From assembly GCF_016924655.1 (NCBI RefSeq), contig NZ_JAFFJU010000002.1:372001-436000 (forward strand): a stretch of DNA of 64,000 bases, in the 5' to 3' direction. Every line of letters starts with the position of its first letter. The stretch's first letter is position 1. Made by a program: the position numbers and the translations under genes. Shown one piece after another: positions 1 to 9,261 of this stretch. The notes beneath the pieces were generated by a model. It was not told the DNA's origin, made no database searches, and worked only from the letters and a program-made list of their open reading frames with translations. This DNA comes from Sphingomonas arenae (GTDB taxonomy: Bacteria; Pseudomonadota; Alphaproteobacteria; Sphingomonadales; Sphingomonadaceae).

Positions 1-605
1 ATGCAGCCGACCCCACCCATGGCGTTGAAGCCGAGCGCCATGTCATCGTTGCCGGAGAGCTGGCAGAAGTCCTCGCCACAGGCGAGGCGCTGCGCCGTCA
101 CCCGCGCCAGGTTGCCGGTCGCATCCTTGATTCCCACGACCGTGGGCAGCTTGGCTACCTCCGCCAGCGTCTCAACGCTGATATCGGCCACCGTTCGGCC
201 CGGCACGTTATACACAACGATCGGCAGGTCCGAGGCTTCCGCTAGAGCCCGAAAATGGGCCGCAATGCCCGTCTGGCTCGGCTTGTTGTAGTAAGGCACG
301 ACCACCAGCGCCGCTGCCGCCCCGGCCTCTTTCGCCACCCGCATCTTCTCGGCCGAGGCCGCCGTCGAATAGCTCCCGCACCCCGCGATGACCGGCACCC
401 GTCCCCTCGCCTGCTCGACGCAGAGGCGCACGACGCGGGCGTGCTCCTCGGCCGAGAGTGTCGCCACCTCGCCCGTGGTCCCGCATGGCACCAGGGCACT
501 CGACCCCTCGACAATCTGCCATTCGACGAGGTCCCGGAACGCGTCTTCATTGACGCGGCCTGCGGTGAACGGTGTCACAAGTGCGGGGATTGAGCCAGAA
601 AACAT
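1..605 (-). CDS. dapA: 4-hydroxy-tetrahydrodipicolinate synthase, 3'-truncated by window edge
   Basis: Condenses pyruvate with aspartate semialdehyde in the first committed step of lysine and diaminopimelate synthesis (cytoplasm). The reverse strand reads an uninterrupted 201 codons from an ATG at 605. Visible family marks are the CGTTGE segment (residues 41-46, substrate-binding Thr pair), catalytic Tyr132 in VVYNVPGRT and the Schiff-base Lys160 in GIKDATGN. The family is about 290 residues, so roughly the last 90 lie beyond position 1. It is divergent from the lytic transglycosylase gene with an 87-bp gap that must hold both promoters. Diaminopimelate supply next to a peptidoglycan hydrolase is a common sphingomonad arrangement. 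Identity is secure. Confidence 0.95.
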   Translation of the reverse strand, partial: MFSGSIPALVTPFTAGRVNEDAFRDLVEWQIVEGSSALVPCGTTGEVATLSAEEHARVVRLCVEQARGRVPVIAGCGSYSTAASAEKMRVAKEAGAAAALVVVPYYNKPSQTGIAAHFRALAEASDLPIVVYNVPGRTVADISVETLAEVAKLPTVVGIKDATGNLARVTAQRLACGEDFCQLSGNDDMALGFNAMGGVGC

Positions 606-692
606 TGCCTTACCCCCTTCACCGGGATTCACCCGTCACGTACCAACAACGGTTAACGGCGTTCAGCACTTGATAAGGACCAGCAAGCGAAC

Positions 693-2669
693 ATGTCCAG
701 CATGAGGCGAGTAAGCTACCTCCTTCCGCTGGTCCTCGGGTCCGCGGCCATCGCGAGTTCGACCCAGCTGGTGCCGGTGCGGACGCAACCTGCGGCAGCT
801 TACCCGGCCCTTGGTGCCTATGACGTCAACGCCGCGCTGGCCGATTGGCGGCGGCTACGGAGCCAGGAAGGCTGGGCCTTCGCGGACTACGCCCGCTTCC
901 TGCTCGCCTACCCCGACTGGCCTGGCGAGAGCGGGATGCGCCGAGCGGCCGAGAAGTCGATGCGCCCCGGCGAGAACCCGGCGACGGTGATCACTTTCTT
1001 CCGCACGGACAAACCCCTGACTGCCAACGGCTATGCTCGCCTTGCAGACGCCTACGCAGCGCAAGGGCGGACCGCGGACGCGGTGCAAGCGGCCCGCGAT
1101 GCATGGAGCGCCCCGGGCCTCTCAGCCACGGACGAGATCGCGCTTTACCAGCGCTTCGGCTCCAGCTTTACGAGCGCGGATCACGACCGCCGGATCGATC
1201 GACTGCTGATCGATCGCGACCCGCAGGATGCTCAGCGCATGCTCCCGTCGGCAAGTGCCGCTCGCCGCCCGGCCTTTGCGGCCCGTGTCGCGATGCAGCT
1301 CCGCTCGCCGGACGTCGAAGCGCTCTATGCTGCCGTCCAGAACCAGGTGACCGCCGACGCCGGCCTGATGCAAGACCGCGCGCGCTACCTGCGAGAGGCG
1401 GGCTGGCACATCCCGGCGCGGCAACTGCTCGCACGGCCGCATACTTTTACCTACCGGCCCATCGACGTCGACAAATGGTACGAGTTGAAGCTGCTTCACG
1501 CGCAGGAAGCGGCCGCCGCGGGTCAGTACAGCCTTGCCTACAACATCGCCCGGCAGGTGGACGATGCCGTCAACTTCGGCGCCGATCTCAGCCTTCAACC
1601 CCTTGGTATCCGGGACAAGTATACGTCACTGACCTGGCTGGCAGGCACCCTCGCCTTACGTTCCCTGAACCGACCAGCGGACGCGGTGGCGCTGTTCGAT
1701 CGCTACTCCAAGGGCGGCCGCTCGCTCCAGGTTCTCACCAAGGGCGCCTACTGGGCCGGTCGCGCGGCCAGCCAGGCGGGTCGATTCCAGGAAGCGACGG
1801 CTCACTTCAACCGGGCAGCGGCCTATCCCGACCTCTTCTACGGCCAGCTTGCGCTCGAGCGCGTCGGGCGGCAGGTTCCGGCGCCCAACGCAGCACCGGT
1901 CATCGCACCCACGCCCGACCAGCGGCAGGCTTTTCAGCAGAGGGGCCTTGTCCGTGCGGTCCGGCTGCTCGGGCAGCAGGGGCGGCGCGACGAGCAGGCC
2001 CTTTTCGTCCGCGCCCTTTCGGAAGCGGTCCACGACGATGCTGGACGTTCCCTCTCCATCGAGCTTGGCAACCAGATTGGCCGCCAGGACCTGGCCGTCT
2101 GGACCGCCCGCTCCGCCCGCAACGATGGCTCGCCCTTCTACTTCCGCTCTGCCTTCCCCACCATCGGGGCCGGCTTGAGCGATCAGCGGCTCTGGAGCCT
2201 CGCTCACGGGATCACGCGGCAGGAAAGCTCCTTCGACCGAACCGCCGTCAGCCATGCCGGCGCACGCGGAATGATGCAGCTCATGCCCGGCACCGCCCAG
2301 GAACAGGCCGGCAAGATGGGCGTCGGCTACGACTACGGCCGGCTCACATCCGACCCGGCGTACAATGTCATGCTCGGCTCCGCCTACTTCCGCCGCCTGC
2401 TCGATCAATGGGACGGCAACTATCCGCTGGCTGTGGCGAGCTACAATGCGGGCGCTGGCAACGTCCGCAAGTGGGTGCGCAACAATGGCGACCCGCGGCG
2501 GCCCGGAGCGGACATCGTCAGCTGGATTGAGGACATCCCGTTCAGCGAGACTCGCGGCTACGTCCAGCGAGTGCTCGAAAACACGGTGGTGTACGAGCGG
2601 CTGAACCCGCAGCCGCAGACCCAGCCGCGCCAGCTCAGCCACTTCCTCGGCAAGCCGCGGCTGGGCTAA
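693..2669 (+). CDS. slt: soluble lytic murein transglycosylase (Slt70-like)
   Basis: Exported enzyme that cleaves the MurNAc-GlcNAc bond of peptidoglycan with formation of 1,6-anhydro ends. The 658-residue product has an N-terminal signal segment (residues 4-20), a long alpha-helical superhelix region rich in TPR-like repeats (about 60-480) and a C-terminal GEWL/SLT domain. The SLT motifs are clear: ITRQESSFD with catalytic Glu511, GARGMMQLMPGTA, and ASYNAGAGNV. Length fits Slt70. The ATG at 693 was chosen; a second Met three codons later is also possible. greB follows after 10 bp, so they may be co-transcribed. Confidence 0.93.
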   Translation: MSSMRRVSYLLPLVLGSAAIASSTQLVPVRTQPAAAYPALGAYDVNAALADWRRLRSQEGWAFADYARFLLAYPDWPGESGMRRAAEKSMRPGENPATVITFFRTDKPLTANGYARLADAYAAQGRTADAVQAARDAWSAPGLSATDEIALYQRFGSSFTSADHDRRIDRLLIDRDPQDAQRMLPSASAARRPAFAARVAMQLRSPDVEALYAAVQNQVTADAGLMQDRARYLREAGWHIPARQLLARPHTFTYRPIDVDKWYELKLLHAQEAAAAGQYSLAYNIARQVDDAVNFGADLSLQPLGIRDKYTSLTWLAGTLALRSLNRPADAVALFDRYSKGGRSLQVLTKGAYWAGRAASQAGRFQEATAHFNRAAAYPDLFYGQLALERVGRQVPAPNAAPVIAPTPDQRQAFQQRGLVRAVRLLGQQGRRDEQALFVRALSEAVHDDAGRSLSIELGNQIGRQDLAVWTARSARNDGSPFYFRSAFPTIGAGLSDQRLWSLAHGITRQESSFDRTAVSHAGARGMMQLMPGTAQEQAGKMGVGYDYGRLTSDPAYNVMLGSAYFRRLLDQWDGNYPLAVASYNAGAGNVRKWVRNNGDPRRPGADIVSWIEDIPFSETRGYVQRVLENTVVYERLNPQPQTQPRQLSHFLGKPRLG

Positions 2670-2679
2670 GCGGGTCGGC

Positions 2680-3165
2680 ATGTCCGGCCTCCCGCCCCGC
2701 TTTATCACGCCCGACGGCTTCGCCCGCCTGCGCGCCGAATACCAGCAGCTGTTCGGCGAGGAGCGGCCGAAGCTGGTCGAAACGATCAGCTGGGCCGCGG
2801 GCAACGGCGACCGGTCGGAGAACGGCGACTACATCTACGGCCGCAAGCGCCTGCGCGAGATCGACCGACGCATCGGCTATCTGTCGCGCATCATGAAGGC
2901 CGCCAAGGTGGTGAACCCGGCCGAGCAGCCCGACAAGGACGTGGTCCGCTTCGGCGCCACGGTGGAGCTCGCCGACGAGTTCGACGCGCGACGGGTGGTC
3001 ACCATCGTCGGCGACGACGAGACCGACGCCTCCGCCGGCCGCATCGGCTGGTCCGCCCCTCTCACCCGCGCGCTTGTCGGAGCGCGAGTCGGTGACGAAC
3101 GGGTGGTGCGGCTCCCCGCGGGCGAGAAGTGGTATGAGGTGGTGGGGATTAGTTATCCGGGGTGA
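2680..3165 (+). CDS. greB: transcription elongation factor GreB
   Basis: Binds RNA polymerase through the secondary channel and stimulates cleavage of backtracked transcripts. The 161-residue protein has the Gre coiled-coil N-terminal domain with the acidic tip in GDRSENGDY (about residues 47-55, normally GDxSENAEY) followed by the GreB-type YGRKRLREIDRRI, and a C-terminal FKBP-like domain. The signature YIYGRKRLREID distinguishes GreB from GreA. It starts 10 bp after the lytic transglycosylase gene on the same strand. Confidence 0.92.
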   Translation: MSGLPPRFITPDGFARLRAEYQQLFGEERPKLVETISWAAGNGDRSENGDYIYGRKRLREIDRRIGYLSRIMKAAKVVNPAEQPDKDVVRFGATVELADEFDARRVVTIVGDDETDASAGRIGWSAPLTRALVGARVGDERVVRLPAGEKWYEVVGISYPG

Positions 3166-3226
3166 GGCAAGTAATGTATGCTTGCGACCCATTGCGGACG
3201 TCTAACGCTAGGTTAAACAGAGCCGC

Positions 3227-3739
3227 ATGGTAAGACAGATCTCGGCTTTCTTGCTGCTGTGTCTCGCGTCGGCTTGCGACACCGACTTGTATTATGACAC
3301 ATCAGCTTGTCGCGATGGAGACGCGAATACTGTCTGCCCCATTGATGGCTCAAGACAAGGCGACGACAGTGCCAAACCGAGCCACTTCGCTTCGGGGGAA
3401 AAGAATCCGGAGCTCTTGAAACGGATACAGAACTCGGTCGAGGGGACGATCAGCTTCGCAGGTCACTACTCTACTGCCTACGTCCCATGCGGCACGGGAT
3501 GCGGCAGCTACTGGTTTGTAGACCGCCGCAATGGAGCGGTCATTCCTGCTCCGGATGAGGCCGCCGAGGGACAGATGGCTTGGGAAATCAACACAGGCCA
3601 CGACACCGACTTAGTGGAAGTAATCTACGGTCCGCGGGACGGCACCAACACTGGCGGTTGTGCTAAGCAAGTATTCCGCTGGACAGGAACGGAATTTGCT
3701 GCGGCAAGGTCAAAGGAGCCTACGACTTGCCCCCGTTAA
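3227..3739 (+). CDS. putative lipoprotein of unknown function
   Basis: A 170-residue product with a short hydrophobic leader and lipobox-like LASAC (Cys17), so probably membrane anchored in the periplasm. The mature part is Cys-rich and contains FAGHYSTAYVPCGTGCGSYWF (about residues 75-95), reminiscent of uncharacterised small exported proteins with an FAGxY ... CGTxC pattern; that likeness is from memory and weak. Its base composition is visibly more AT-rich than its neighbours, and it stands between greB and an opposed chrA with no operon partner, which suggests acquisition by transfer. I do not recognise a function. Confidence 0.7.
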   Translation: MVRQISAFLLLCLASACDTDLYYDTSACRDGDANTVCPIDGSRQGDDSAKPSHFASGEKNPELLKRIQNSVEGTISFAGHYSTAYVPCGTGCGSYWFVDRRNGAVIPAPDEAAEGQMAWEINTGHDTDLVEVIYGPRDGTNTGGCAKQVFRWTGTEFAAARSKEPTTCPR

Positions 3740-3773
3740 AGTTCGCTTCCACCCATAACAGACGTACGCAGTC

Positions 3774-4946
3774 CTAGCCGCCAAACAACCACCAGCCCGC
3801 CACCGCCGCCCCAGGCAGCACGGCCAGCACGTTGAACTTCGACCGCCAGAGGTAGAGCACCACGAGCGCCGCGCCGAAGATCGCGACGGCCGCCCACAAA
3901 GGCTCGGCCGTTCGCGCGGTCGTCCTCGCCAGCTCCACGAACGTCGCGGCGACCAGCCCGACCACTCCCGCCGCCACGCCGGCCAGCACGTCGTGCAGCC
4001 GCGTGTCCTCCACCACCCGCTCCAGTCGGTCGAAGAACAGCAGCGTCATGCCGAACGCCGGCACGAACACGCCCGCGGTGATCGCCAGCGCTCCGGCGAG
4101 GCCTCCCGCCTGGTAGCCGACGAAAGTCGCGAAGATGACCAGCGGCGCGGGGATGAGGCCGGACAGGGCCAGCCCGTCGAGGAACTGCCCATCGCTCACC
4201 CACCCGCGCCCCACCGCCGCATCCCGCACGAACGGAATGGCGGTATAGGCCCCGCCAAAGGTCAGCAGCCCGGCCTGCAAGCCCACCAGGAACAGCAGCC
4301 AGGCCGACGCGGGTGCTCCGCTCGCCATGACCGCCGCGACGGCGCTCCCGCCACCGATGGCGCTCGCTGCCACCGCCAGCGCCAGCAGCAGCACCGCCGC
4401 CACTCGCCACCCTCGCCGGGCAGCGACATAGGCCAGCCCGCCGGCCGGCAGCACGACCCAGAAGGGAGCTCCCAGCACCGACCCGCCGGCTGCGACCAGC
4501 GCCACGGCCCACAGCCAGGCGTCGGTCAGCACATGCTCGCCAATCCGGTGCACCGCCCGCACGATTACGGCCAGCACCGCCACCTGCACGCCCAGCAGCA
4601 GCGCGGGCCAGGGCTCCGCCTGCAGGTTCAGCCGCTGGTACGCCCAAGCCAGCAGCAGCATCAGCAACAGCCCCGGCAGCATGAAGCCGAGCCCCGCCAG
4701 CAGGCCCCCGATCCGGCCCCGCTGCATCATTCCCAGGTGCACGCACAACTCGTGCGCCTCCGGTCCTGGCAGCGCCTGGTAGACGGCGAGCAGGCGATTG
4801 AACCGCTGCGGATCGAGCCAGCGCTCCTCCTCGACCAACTCCCGCTTGATCATGGCGATCTGCGCCACCGGCCCGCCCCAGGCGAGCAGGCCGAAGCGCA
4901 GGAAGCGCCCGAACAGCGACAGCAGGGTTGGCGGCGCGCCGGTCAT
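3774..4946 (-). CDS. chrA: chromate transporter (ChrA family)
   Basis: Inner-membrane transporter of the CHR family, classically effluxing chromate. The 390-residue protein is the long, two-domain form: the N half has FGLLAWGGPVAQIAMI (about residues 18-33) and the C half repeats the theme with AGLLTFGGAYTAIPFV (about 224-239). Around ten strongly hydrophobic segments are visible. Both halves carry the family FG-GGP/GGAY motif, so the inverted-topology duplication is intact. A PPK2-like gene lies 26 bp upstream on the same strand. No chrB or ChrF-like regulator is present, so a physiological role in chromate resistance is inference. Confidence 0.88.
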   Translation of the reverse strand: MTGAPPTLLSLFGRFLRFGLLAWGGPVAQIAMIKRELVEEERWLDPQRFNRLLAVYQALPGPEAHELCVHLGMMQRGRIGGLLAGLGFMLPGLLLMLLLAWAYQRLNLQAEPWPALLLGVQVAVLAVIVRAVHRIGEHVLTDAWLWAVALVAAGGSVLGAPFWVVLPAGGLAYVAARRGWRVAAVLLLALAVAASAIGGGSAVAAVMASGAPASAWLLFLVGLQAGLLTFGGAYTAIPFVRDAAVGRGWVSDGQFLDGLALSGLIPAPLVIFATFVGYQAGGLAGALAITAGVFVPAFGMTLLFFDRLERVVEDTRLHDVLAGVAAGVVGLVAATFVELARTTARTAEPLWAAVAIFGAALVVLYLWRSKFNVLAVLPGAAVAGWWLFGG

Positions 4947-4972
4947 GCTTAGCTTTTAGCGGAGGTCCCGCG

Positions 4973-5773
4973 TCAGGCGAACTGCTCGACGGGCTTGCTC
5001 GCGTCACCTTCCGCCGGCGGCTCGGCGGGCACTGCTTTCGCCAGTGCTGCAGCGACCGCCTCCAGCGAAGCGATCACGCCGGCCTGCATGTCTCCCGCGT
5101 CGATCGCGGTCCAGGGCGCCCACCGCGTGTCGGTCTGGGCGAAGCAGTCGGTCCAGGCGGCCATGTAGGCGTTGCGGGCCGCCAGGCTGCGCAGGTCCTG
5201 CTGCGTCATGAGGTGCCGCGCCCACGGGTCCTCGCCCCGGGCATGCAGCCGCGCCGCCTGGGTCACGGCATCGACGTGAAAGAACAGCTTCACGATGGTC
5301 GTGCCATGCTCGGTCTGCTGGTTCTCGAACTCATTGATGGCGTCGCAGGCGCGCAGCCACTCCTTCGGGCTGGACCGGCCGAGCGCCTTGTCGTCCACCG
5401 CTCGCCGGTACCAGCTGCGATAGTGCAGCGCGACAGACCCGGCTTCGGGGAGGGTTGACCAGAAGGGTGCAAGCCAGTGCCGCGACGCCCCCACCTCGTC
5501 CTCCGCCAGCGTGCAGTAGGTCGCCACATAACACGGGTCGAGCGCCGCCGCTAAAGCCTTCAACGCCCGCCGCTTGCCCGCGCCCTCCCACCCTTCAAAC
5601 AGGATGATGGCGCGCTTGCGATGGACCACAAGCGCGAGGTGAAGCTCCGCCAGCCGCTGCTGCAGCACCCCGAGGCTTGCGGCGAAGTCGCCGGTAAACG
5701 GCAGCCCGCGTTCAAATTTCGTTAAATCGACCTGCACGCAGGCAGAGCTAACCGCAAAGCCGCGGGTCAGCAA
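4973..5773 (-). CDS. polyphosphate kinase 2-family protein, divergent
   Basis: Resembles PPK2 enzymes, which transfer phosphate between polyphosphate and nucleotides (or AMP). The P-loop region is IILFEGWEGAGKRR (about residues 56-69); typical PPK2 reads FEGWDAAGKGG, so the Walker Asp is Glu here and the residue after Lys is Arg. HYRSWYRRAVDD and FENQQTEHGTTIVKLFFHV match the lid and beta-strand regions of the family. Up to 266 residues if begun at the TTG at 5773; a GTG at 5737, just ahead of VDLTKFERG, is an equally reasonable start. It follows aspS on the same strand. Substrate cannot be told from sequence, and the altered P-loop leaves activity open. Confidence 0.75.
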   Translation of the reverse strand: MLTRGFAVSSACVQVDLTKFERGLPFTGDFAASLGVLQQRLAELHLALVVHRKRAIILFEGWEGAGKRRALKALAAALDPCYVATYCTLAEDEVGASRHWLAPFWSTLPEAGSVALHYRSWYRRAVDDKALGRSSPKEWLRACDAINEFENQQTEHGTTIVKLFFHVDAVTQAARLHARGEDPWARHLMTQQDLRSLAARNAYMAAWTDCFAQTDTRWAPWTAIDAGDMQAGVIASLEAVAAALAKAVPAEPPAEGDASKPVEQFA

Positions 5774-5806
5774 TCCGGGCGGAGCAGCTGTGCCGGGATG
5801 GGGCGC

Positions 5807-7597
5807 TCAGCCGACCGGCTGCGCCGCTCCCTCTCCCACCACCTTGATCGACAGCTCCTTCAGCTGCCTCGCCGTGACCGGCGCCGGCGCGTTCATCATC
5901 AGGTCCTCGGCCTTTTGGTTCATCGGGAAGACCACGACCTCGCGGATGTTCGGCTCGCCGGCGAGCAGCATGACGATCCGGTCGATGCCTGGAGCCGACC
6001 CGCCGTGCGGCGGCGCGCCATATTTGAACGCGTTGATCATGCCCGAGAAGTTCTCGTCCACCTGCTCCTTCGAGTAGCCGGCGATCTCGAACGCCTTGTA
6101 CATGATGTCCGGCCGATGGTTCCGGATCGCGCCGGAGCTCAGCTCCACCCCGTTGCACACGATGTCATACTGCCACGCCAGGATCTCGAGCGGGTCCTTG
6201 GTCTCCAGCGCCTCCAGCTCCCCCTGGGGCATGGAGAAGGGGTTGTGCGAGAAGTCGACCTTCTTCGCTTCCTCGTCATATTCGAACATCGGAAAGTCGA
6301 CGATCCAGCAGAATTCGAAGCGGTTCTCGTCGATGAGACCGAGCTGCTGCCCGACCCGCGTCCTTGCCAGCCCGGCGAGCTTGGCCGCTTCCGCTTCCTT
6401 GCCTGCCGCGAAGAACAGGCCGTCGTCCGGTCCAAGCCCCAGCTCCGCCGCCAGCTTGTCCATGCCGTCGGTGCCATGGTTCTTGGCGATGGGACCGCCC
6501 CACTCGCCGCCCTTGCGCGTTGCGTAACCGAGACCCGCAAAGCCCTCGCTCCGCGCCCAGTCGTTCATGTCGTCGAAGAACTTGCGGCTCTTCTCCGCAG
6601 TGCCCGGCGCCGGGATGGCGCGCACCACAGCGCCCTTCTCGACAAGGCCGGCAAACAGGCCGAAGCCGGAGCCGCGGAAATGCTCGCCGACGTCCGCGAT
6701 GACCAGCGGGTTGCGCAGGTCTGGCTTGTCGCTGCCATACCTCAGCATCGACTCACGATACGGAATGCGCGGGAACGCGCCCTCGGTCACAGAGCGCCCA
6801 TTCGCGAACTCCCGGAACACGCCGGCCAGCACCGGCTCGATCGCGTTGAAGACGTCGTCCTGAGTGACGAAGCTCATCTCGAAGTCGAGCTGGTAGAACT
6901 CGCCCGGGCTGCGATCCGCCCGCGCATCCTCGTCGCGGAAGCAGGGAGCAATCTGGAAATAGCGGTCGAAGCCGGCGACCATCAGCAGCTGCTTGAACAT
7001 CTGCGGCGCCTGCGGAAGGGCATAGAACTTGCCCGGATGCACCCGGCTCGGCACCAGATAGTCGCGTGCGCCTTCCGGCGACGATGCAGTCAAGATCGGC
7101 GTCTGGAACTCGGTGAAACCCTGCTCCACCATCCGCCGCCGGATCGAGGCGATAACGTTCGACCGCAGCAGGATGTTGGCGTGCACCTTCTCACGCCGGA
7201 GATCGAGGTAGCGGTACCTGAGCCGGATATCCTCCGGATACTCCTGGTCGCCTGCGACGGGCATCGGCAGCTCGGCCGCCTGGCTTTGCACCGTCACCTC
7301 CAGCGCGAACACCTCGATCTCGCCGGTCGCCAGGTTGGCATTGGTCGTTCCCTCGGCCCGCGCCTTCACCGCACCGTCGATCGTGACCACCGACTCCACG
7401 CGCAGCCGGTCGAGCACGGGCAGCGCCGGGCTGTCCGTGTCCGCAACGATCTGCGTGATCCCATAATGGTCGCGCAGGTCGATGAACAGCACACCGCCGT
7501 GATCGCGCTTGCGGTGGATCCAGCCTGACAGGCGGACCGTCTCGCCGATGTCCGAGGCGCGGAGCTGGCCGCAGGTATGGGTGCGAAAGGCGTGCAT
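5807..7597 (-). CDS. aspS: aspartyl-tRNA synthetase
   Basis: Charges tRNA-Asp (possibly also tRNA-Asn, as in many alphaproteobacteria). The 596-residue protein has an N-terminal OB-fold anticodon domain ([20 protein letters not shown]), class II catalytic motifs (motif 2 [19 protein letters not shown], motif 3 near [13 protein letters not shown]) and the bacterial GAD insertion in the middle. An open frame continues 48 codons further upstream, but those codons are a translated palindromic repeat; the ATG at 7597 begins [11 protein letters not shown], the expected N terminus, and was chosen. Confidence 0.96.
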   Translation of the reverse strand: MHAFRTHTCGQLRASDIGETVRLSGWIHRKRDHGGVLFIDLRDHYGITQIVADTDSPALPVLDRLRVESVVTIDGAVKARAEGTTNANLATGEIEVFALEVTVQSQAAELPMPVAGDQEYPEDIRLRYRYLDLRREKVHANILLRSNVIASIRRRMVEQGFTEFQTPILTASSPEGARDYLVPSRVHPGKFYALPQAPQMFKQLLMVAGFDRYFQIAPCFRDEDARADRSPGEFYQLDFEMSFVTQDDVFNAIEPVLAGVFREFANGRSVTEGAFPRIPYRESMLRYGSDKPDLRNPLVIADVGEHFRGSGFGLFAGLVEKGAVVRAIPAPGTAEKSRKFFDDMNDWARSEGFAGLGYATRKGGEWGGPIAKNHGTDGMDKLAAELGLGPDDGLFFAAGKEAEAAKLAGLARTRVGQQLGLIDENRFEFCWIVDFPMFEYDEEAKKVDFSHNPFSMPQGELEALETKDPLEILAWQYDIVCNGVELSSGAIRNHRPDIMYKAFEIAGYSKEQVDENFSGMINAFKYGAPPHGGSAPGIDRIVMLLAGEPNIREVVVFPMNQKAEDLMMNAPAPVTARQLKELSIKVVGEGAAQPVG

Positions 7598-7618
7598 GAT
7601 TTTCTGCTCTTCTCTTTC

Positions 7619-7708
7619 CGTCATTCCCGCGAAGGCGGGAATCCATCTCCGGCGCGTTTCGCCTGTCTCGAGGTCAGGAGATGGACCCCCGCCTTCGCGG
7701 GGGTGACG
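7619..7708. repeat. REP-like inverted repeat, family B, upstream of aspS
   Basis: Left arm 7619-7650 contains CATTCCCGCGAAGGCGGGAA and the right arm 7677-7708 contains CCCCCGCCTTCGCGGGGGTG. Each arm is itself a small hairpin (CCCGC-GAAG-GCGGG type) and the two arms are inverted relative to each other around a 26-nt centre, the layout of a bacterial interspersed mosaic element. It occupies the aspS/rnd divergent gap. A close relative lies inside fmt at 49075-49106. Confidence 0.85.
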
Positions 7709-7788
7709 AAGGGCGGTGATTGCCGGCGCGCTTCCCCTCACCCTCGTGCTTTGTCAACCCGCGCCCGCCCGGCTAAAGCGCCCGCAAC

Positions 7789-8967
7789 ATGCAGATTCAC
7801 CCGCTGATTACCGACTCCGCCACGCTTGCCGCGCTTGTCGACCGCCTCGCCCAGCACCCGTTTGTCGCCGTGGACACGGAGTTCATGCGCGAGAACACTT
7901 ACTGGCCGGACCTTTGCCTCTTGCAGATCGCGAGCCCCGACGAGGCCGCTGCGATCGACCCCAAGGCGGAGGGCCTTGACCTCCAGCCTCTGTGGGACCT
8001 GCTGGTGAACAACGAGGAGGTGCTCAAGGTCTTCCACGCTGGCGGCCAGGATCTCGAGATCGTCCACAATATGACAGGCAAGACGCCGCACCCGCTATTC
8101 GACACCCAAATCGCGGCCATGGCGCTCGGGTTCGGCGAGCAGGTCGGCTACTCCAACCTTATCGAGTCCATGCTCGGCCACACGCTCGACAAGGGCGCGC
8201 GCTTCACGGATTGGAGCCGCCGTCCACTCGACAAGCGCCAGATCGATTATGCCATCGCAGACGTCACTCACCTCGCGACGATTTTCCCGCGGATGGTTAC
8301 CAAGCTGAAGAAGACCGGCCGCGGTCAGTGGCTCGACGAGGAGATGGAGCGACTCGCTGACCCGTCTTCCTTTGCGTTCGAGCCGGAGGATGCGTGGAAG
8401 CGCCTCAAGCTGCCCAGCCGAAACCCAGCGGTGCTTGGGCGCTTGAAGGCCATCGCCGCCTGGCGTGAAGTGGAGGCCCGCGGCAAGAACCTGCCCCGTG
8501 GCCGGATCATCAAGGACGACACGCTCAACGACCTAGCGGCCCATCCGCCCAAGACGCAGGACGATCTGGGCCGCGTCCGCGGGCTGTCGGCCGGTTGGCG
8601 CAACAACGACATCGGCGGACGCCTCATGGCGGCGATCGGCGAAGCGAAGCCGCTCGATCCAGAGGAAATGCCTGACCGCGAGCCCCGCCGGCCCGGACTG
8701 ACCAAGGACGCGGCCCTGGTCAGCGACCTCCTCAAGCTGCTCCTCAAGATCCGGGCCAAGGAAGCTGGAGTGGCTGCCCGCCTCATCGCTAGGTCGGACG
8801 AGCTGGAAGCCTTGGCTGCCGGCGTACGCAGGAACCTCAATATCCTGGCGGGATGGCGCTATGAAGAGTTCGGCCGCGACGCGCTCGATCTGGTCGAGGG
8901 TCGACTCGCCTTCGCAACTGAGAATGGCAAGCTCAAGATGACCCGCACGCTGGAGATTGTGGAATGA
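7789..8967 (+). CDS. rnd: ribonuclease D
   Basis: 3'-5' exoribonuclease for tRNA and stable RNA 3' maturation. The 392-residue protein opens with the DEDDy exonuclease domain: Exo I FVAVDTEFMRENTYWPDLCL (Asp28, Glu30 region), Exo II VFHAGGQDLEIV, and Exo III YAIADVTHLATIF with the Tyr/Asp pair. An HRDC domain follows (about residues 210-290). The ATG at 7789 is 48 bp past the repeat element. Its stop overlaps the next gene start by four bases. Confidence 0.94.
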   Translation: MQIHPLITDSATLAALVDRLAQHPFVAVDTEFMRENTYWPDLCLLQIASPDEAAAIDPKAEGLDLQPLWDLLVNNEEVLKVFHAGGQDLEIVHNMTGKTPHPLFDTQIAAMALGFGEQVGYSNLIESMLGHTLDKGARFTDWSRRPLDKRQIDYAIADVTHLATIFPRMVTKLKKTGRGQWLDEEMERLADPSSFAFEPEDAWKRLKLPSRNPAVLGRLKAIAAWREVEARGKNLPRGRIIKDDTLNDLAAHPPKTQDDLGRVRGLSAGWRNNDIGGRLMAAIGEAKPLDPEEMPDREPRRPGLTKDAALVSDLLKLLLKIRAKEAGVAARLIARSDELEALAAGVRRNLNILAGWRYEEFGRDALDLVEGRLAFATENGKLKMTRTLEIVE

Positions 8968-9257
8968 CCCGCCTTCTGTTCCTTGCCCCAGCCCTGCTTC
9001 TGACCGCCTGCGCAACGGCAGCCGCCGAACAGCCACAGGTCGTCGGCAGCGGCGGCGAATGCCGCAACGACGGCCTGGCACAGTTCACCGGTCAGCTCGC
9101 TACGGCAGAGGTCGGCGCCGAAATTCTGCGTGTTTCGGGTGCTCGCACACTGCAATGGATCGAGCACGGCATGATGGTGACCATGGAGTTCAATTCGTCG
9201 CGGGTGCGGGTTCAGCTCGATGCCAGCAACCGGGTGGAGTCGGCGCGCTGCGGCTGA
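8964..9257 (+). CDS. small lipoprotein resembling peptidase inhibitor I78
   Basis: A 97-residue protein with a clear lipobox leader (LLLTAC, Cys16). The mature part, with a Cys near its start (GGECRNDGL), conserved GA/R and T-Q-W blocks, a strand reading RVRVQLDASNRVESARCG and a C-terminal Cys-Gly, matches the layout of the I78 family (small inhibitors with one disulfide and a final CG). It overlaps the end of rnd by ATGA, so it is translationally coupled to it, and converges on ppx. The family assignment rests on pattern, not a search. Confidence 0.75.
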   Translation: MTRLLFLAPALLLTACATAAAEQPQVVGSGGECRNDGLAQFTGQLATAEVGAEILRVSGARTLQWIEHGMMVTMEFNSSRVRVQLDASNRVESARCG

Positions 9258-9261
9258 CCTC

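Noticed and set aside
845-2530. 561-codon open frame inside the lytic transglycosylase gene
   Set aside because: Out-of-frame shadow of a high-GC gene; composition of Arg/Pro/Ala only and no family motif, while the other frame has full SLT motifs.
5798-7528. 576-codon open frame antisense to aspS
   Set aside because: Shadow of aspS; no recognisable domain.
7598-7741. N-terminal extension of aspS by 48 codons through the repeat
   Set aside because: The codons are a translated palindromic repeat (HPREGGGP ... [10 protein letters not shown]) and the conserved AspRS start is the ATG at 7597.
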